Assembly (NCBI GenBank): GCA_031253365.1
Contig: JAIRWE010000118.1
Location: 1 to 8,135 of the forward strand
Source of the DNA: Oscillospiraceae bacterium
GTDB lineage: Bacteria > Bacillota > Clostridia > Oscillospirales > Ruminococcaceae
Direction of reading: 5' to 3'
DNA length: 8,135 bases
Positions within the stretch are counted from its first letter, which is position 1, and each line of letters begins with the position of its first letter. Shown piece by piece: positions 6,510 through 8,135 of the stretch. Made by a program: the position numbers and the translations under genes. Below the pieces are notes generated by a model. That model did not search any database. It saw nothing but the letters and a program-made list of their open reading frames with translations, and was not told the origin of the DNA.

Positions 6510-7686
6510 GTTTTTCCATAATCGCGGCGTAAAAGCCGTCGCCGCCCGTTTCAGACGGAATGAGCGTGCGTTCGTTTATCAGCGAGAATTCCTTCGCGCC
6601 GCCGAGAAAATCCCTTACGACGTCCTCGTTTTCCGCTTTGCTGAGCGTGCAGGTGCAGTACATGAGAACCCCGCCTTTTCGGGCGTAGCGCGCCGCCGTT
6701 TTGAGAATCGCCTTTTGCGTTTCGGGCAGCGACGCGAACTCGCTCAGGGGCTTGTACTTGATTTCGGGTTTGCGGCGAATCACGCCCAGCCCCGAACACG
6801 GCACGTCGCACAGAACCTTGTCGGCGTTCGGAAGCGCCGCGTTGAAAACCCGCGCGTCGTTTTCGAGCGTTTCTATTACGCCGAGACCCAACAGCCCGGC
6901 GCCTTGTCGGATAAGCGGCAGCCGTTTCCCGTTTATGTCGCAGCTGATAACCCGCCCTTTGTTTTCCATAAGCTGCGCGATTGTAAAACTTTTCCCGCCC
7001 GGAGCCGCGCACAAGTCTATGACGGTTTCGCCGCTTCGCGGGTTGAGCGATTCGCAGACCTTTTGCGAGGATATATCCTGTATGTGGAATTTATCCGTCG
7101 CGGTACCGGGGAAACAGCCGAGTTTTACGCAGACGGGCAAATCCGGGTATTTGAGAACGTTCGCGCGGGCGAACAGCGGCGGGGAACCGAGGCTTGAGCG
7201 CAAAATCTCCGTCGCCGTTTCCTCGCCGTATTCCGCGAACCACTTTTCAATGAGCGGTTCGGGGCAGGAATACTTAACCGACAGACCCGCGCCGTCAAGG
7301 AAGCCCCTGTCCGCGCGCAAAAAACTCCGCGTCACGGCGTTTATAAAGGATTTCATCCTCGGCGGGGCGAGGTTGACGGACTCGTTCACCGCCGCGCTTT
7401 CGGGGACGCGGTCCATGAAAAGGATTTGATACAGCGCCATTCGCAAAAGCGTGACCGCCTCCGGTTCCAACCCGCCGCTCCCGTTGCGCGAAAACCTTTC
7501 TATAATATGGTCCAGCGTTATGCGGCGTTCCAAAACGCCGTAAAACAGCGCGGACACGAACGCCCCGTCCCTTTTGTCAAACCCGGAGCGCGACAGCTTC
7601 GCGCCGAGGGCAAGGGAGGAATACGCCTTCCGGGTTTCGACCTTCATCAAAAGGTCATAAACGCTTTTCCGCGGGGAACCGCTCAT
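6502..7686 (-). CDS. rsmB: 16S rRNA (cytosine-967-C5)-methyltransferase RsmB (Sun/Fmu)
   Basis: The product has 394 residues. RsmB is a SAM-dependent enzyme that methylates a cytosine in 16S rRNA helix 31 (C967 in E. coli). An N-terminal NusB-like RNA-binding domain (about 5-130, with ALFYGVLERRITLDHII at 46-62 and ESAAVNESVNLA at 96-107) precedes the Rossmann methyltransferase domain. Motif I is DLCAAPGGK (224-232). Motif IV, DVPCSGLG (294-301), contains Cys297. Motif VI, YCTCTLSKAENE (343-354), contains Cys346, the nucleophile position in this family. Most relatives have Ser or Ala where Cys344 stands. The start ATG overlaps the yugP TGA as ATGA (7683-7686). No Shine-Dalgarno is evident upstream, so initiation probably depends on coupling with yugP. 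The 3' end overlaps rlmN by 8 bases. Confidence 0.95.
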   Translation of the reverse strand: MSGSPRKSVYDLLMKVETRKAYSSLALGAKLSRSGFDKRDGAFVSALFYGVLERRITLDHIIERFSRNGSGGLEPEAVTLLRMALYQILFMDRVPESAAVNESVNLAPPRMKSFINAVTRSFLRADRGFLDGAGLSVKYSCPEPLIEKWFAEYGEETATEILRSSLGSPPLFARANVLKYPDLPVCVKLGCFPGTATDKFHIQDISSQKVCESLNPRSGETVIDLCAAPGGKSFTIAQLMENKGRVISCDINGKRLPLIRQGAGLLGLGVIETLENDARVFNAALPNADKVLCDVPCSGLGVIRRKPEIKYKPLSEFASLPETQKAILKTAARYARKGGVLMYCTCTLSKAENEDVVRDFLGGAKEFSLINERTLIPSETGGDGFYAAIMEKHG

Positions 7687-8135
7687 CTGCGGGTGCTTGC
7701 CAGCAACCGCAGAAGCTGCATAAGCGAAACCAACAGCGCGGCGATATAGGTGAACGCCGCCGCCGAAAGCGTTTTGCGCGCGCCGATTACCTCCTCGCCG
7801 ACGAGGTATCCCCTGCCGATGATTGTGGACATGGCGCGGCTGCTCGCGTTAAATTCGACGGGCAGGGTTATAAACTGGAAAAATACCGCGACGGCAAAAA
7901 GGATAATCGCCGCCTGAACCAACTGAAACATTTCAAAAATCAGCCCCGCGAGCAAAACGAAATACCAAAAGCGCGAGCAAATGCTCACGACGGGGAACAT
8001 GGCGGTGCGGATTTTCACCGGGGCGTAGTTTCGCGCGTGCTGAATGGCGTGCCCGACTTCGTGCGCGGCGACCGAGATGGCGCCTATGGTGTCGTTGTTG
8101 TGAACCGACTGCGATAAGGCGACGGTTTGGTTCCT
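7683..8135 (-). CDS. yugP: YugP-family membrane zinc metallopeptidase (Zn_peptidase_2), 5' end missing
   Basis: The gene is cut by the right window edge. The frame is open to base 8135 and yields 150 C-terminal residues, so roughly the first 80 residues of a protein of about 230 are missing. The visible part starts RNQTVALSQSVHNNDT and runs into VAAHEVGHAIQHA, containing the HExxH zinc motif (HEVGH, residues 25-29 of the visible part). Two or three hydrophobic helices follow (about 45-65, 68-90, 123-145). Between them lies LPVEFNASSRA (91-101), a conserved family signature whose Glu is a likely third zinc ligand. The family is called a membrane-bound zinc protease; its substrate is not established. 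A GTG at 8018 is not the start because the conserved motif lies upstream of it. The position directly before rsmB is common in Clostridia. Confidence 0.93.
   Translation of the reverse strand, partial: RNQTVALSQSVHNNDTIGAISVAAHEVGHAIQHARNYAPVKIRTAMFPVVSICSRFWYFVLLAGLIFEMFQLVQAAIILFAVAVFFQFITLPVEFNASSRAMSTIIGRGYLVGEEVIGARKTLSAAAFTYIAALLVSLMQLLRLLASTRR

Noticed and set aside
1..8135. A defence, mobile or otherwise undescribed multi-gene system
   Set aside because: Every gene belongs to a well-known housekeeping family with intact key motifs. There are no transposases, integrases, toxin-antitoxin-like small genes, CRISPR repeats or large unexplained non-coding regions.

Overview
This window is an ordinary, gene-dense piece of a Bacillota chromosome, most likely from a fairly G+C-rich Clostridia lineage. 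Three things support this: a GlgC/GlgD pair (GlgD is a Bacillota-type non-catalytic paralogue), a PASTA-domain Ser/Thr kinase paired with a PP2C phosphatase, and the gene order yugP-rsmB-rlmN-prpC-prkC-rsgA that is typical of Clostridia. The genus cannot be read from the sequence. No mobile element, tRNA, rRNA, CRISPR array or convincing promoter is visible, and there is no gene-free stretch longer than about 55 bases.

Left part (1-1614, plus strand): the 3' end of glgC followed after 55 bases by a complete glgD. Together they encode ADP-glucose pyrophosphorylase, which commits glucose-1-phosphate to glycogen synthesis. Their promoter lies outside the window to the left.

Right part (1611-8135, minus strand, transcribed from right to left): a tightly packed operon of yugP (5' end missing, membrane zinc protease), rsmB (16S rRNA m5C methyltransferase), rlmN (23S rRNA/tRNA m2A radical-SAM methyltransferase), prpC (PP2C phosphatase), prkC (PASTA kinase) and rsgA (30S-maturation GTPase). 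Junctions are 4-bp ATGA overlaps (yugP/rsmB, rlmN/prpC), an 8-bp overlap (rsmB/rlmN), and gaps of 16 and 3 bases (prpC/prkC, prkC/rsgA). The theme is ribosome modification and assembly joined to a reversible Ser/Thr phosphorylation switch that senses the cell wall. RsgA (CpgA) is itself a reported PrkC substrate in Bacillus subtilis. The promoter must lie to the right of the window.

The two transcription units converge at 1611-1614 with overlapping stop codons, inside a perfect 7-bp tandem repeat and with no space for an ordinary terminator. The other unusual points are the architecture of PrkC (strongly acidic juxtamembrane segment, extra C-terminal beta-rich domain, Thr-Pro-Glu repeat tail), an AT-rich patch within rlmN, and a repeated Cys-Gly-Gln at the RlmN C-terminus. 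I found no convincing novel multi-gene system.
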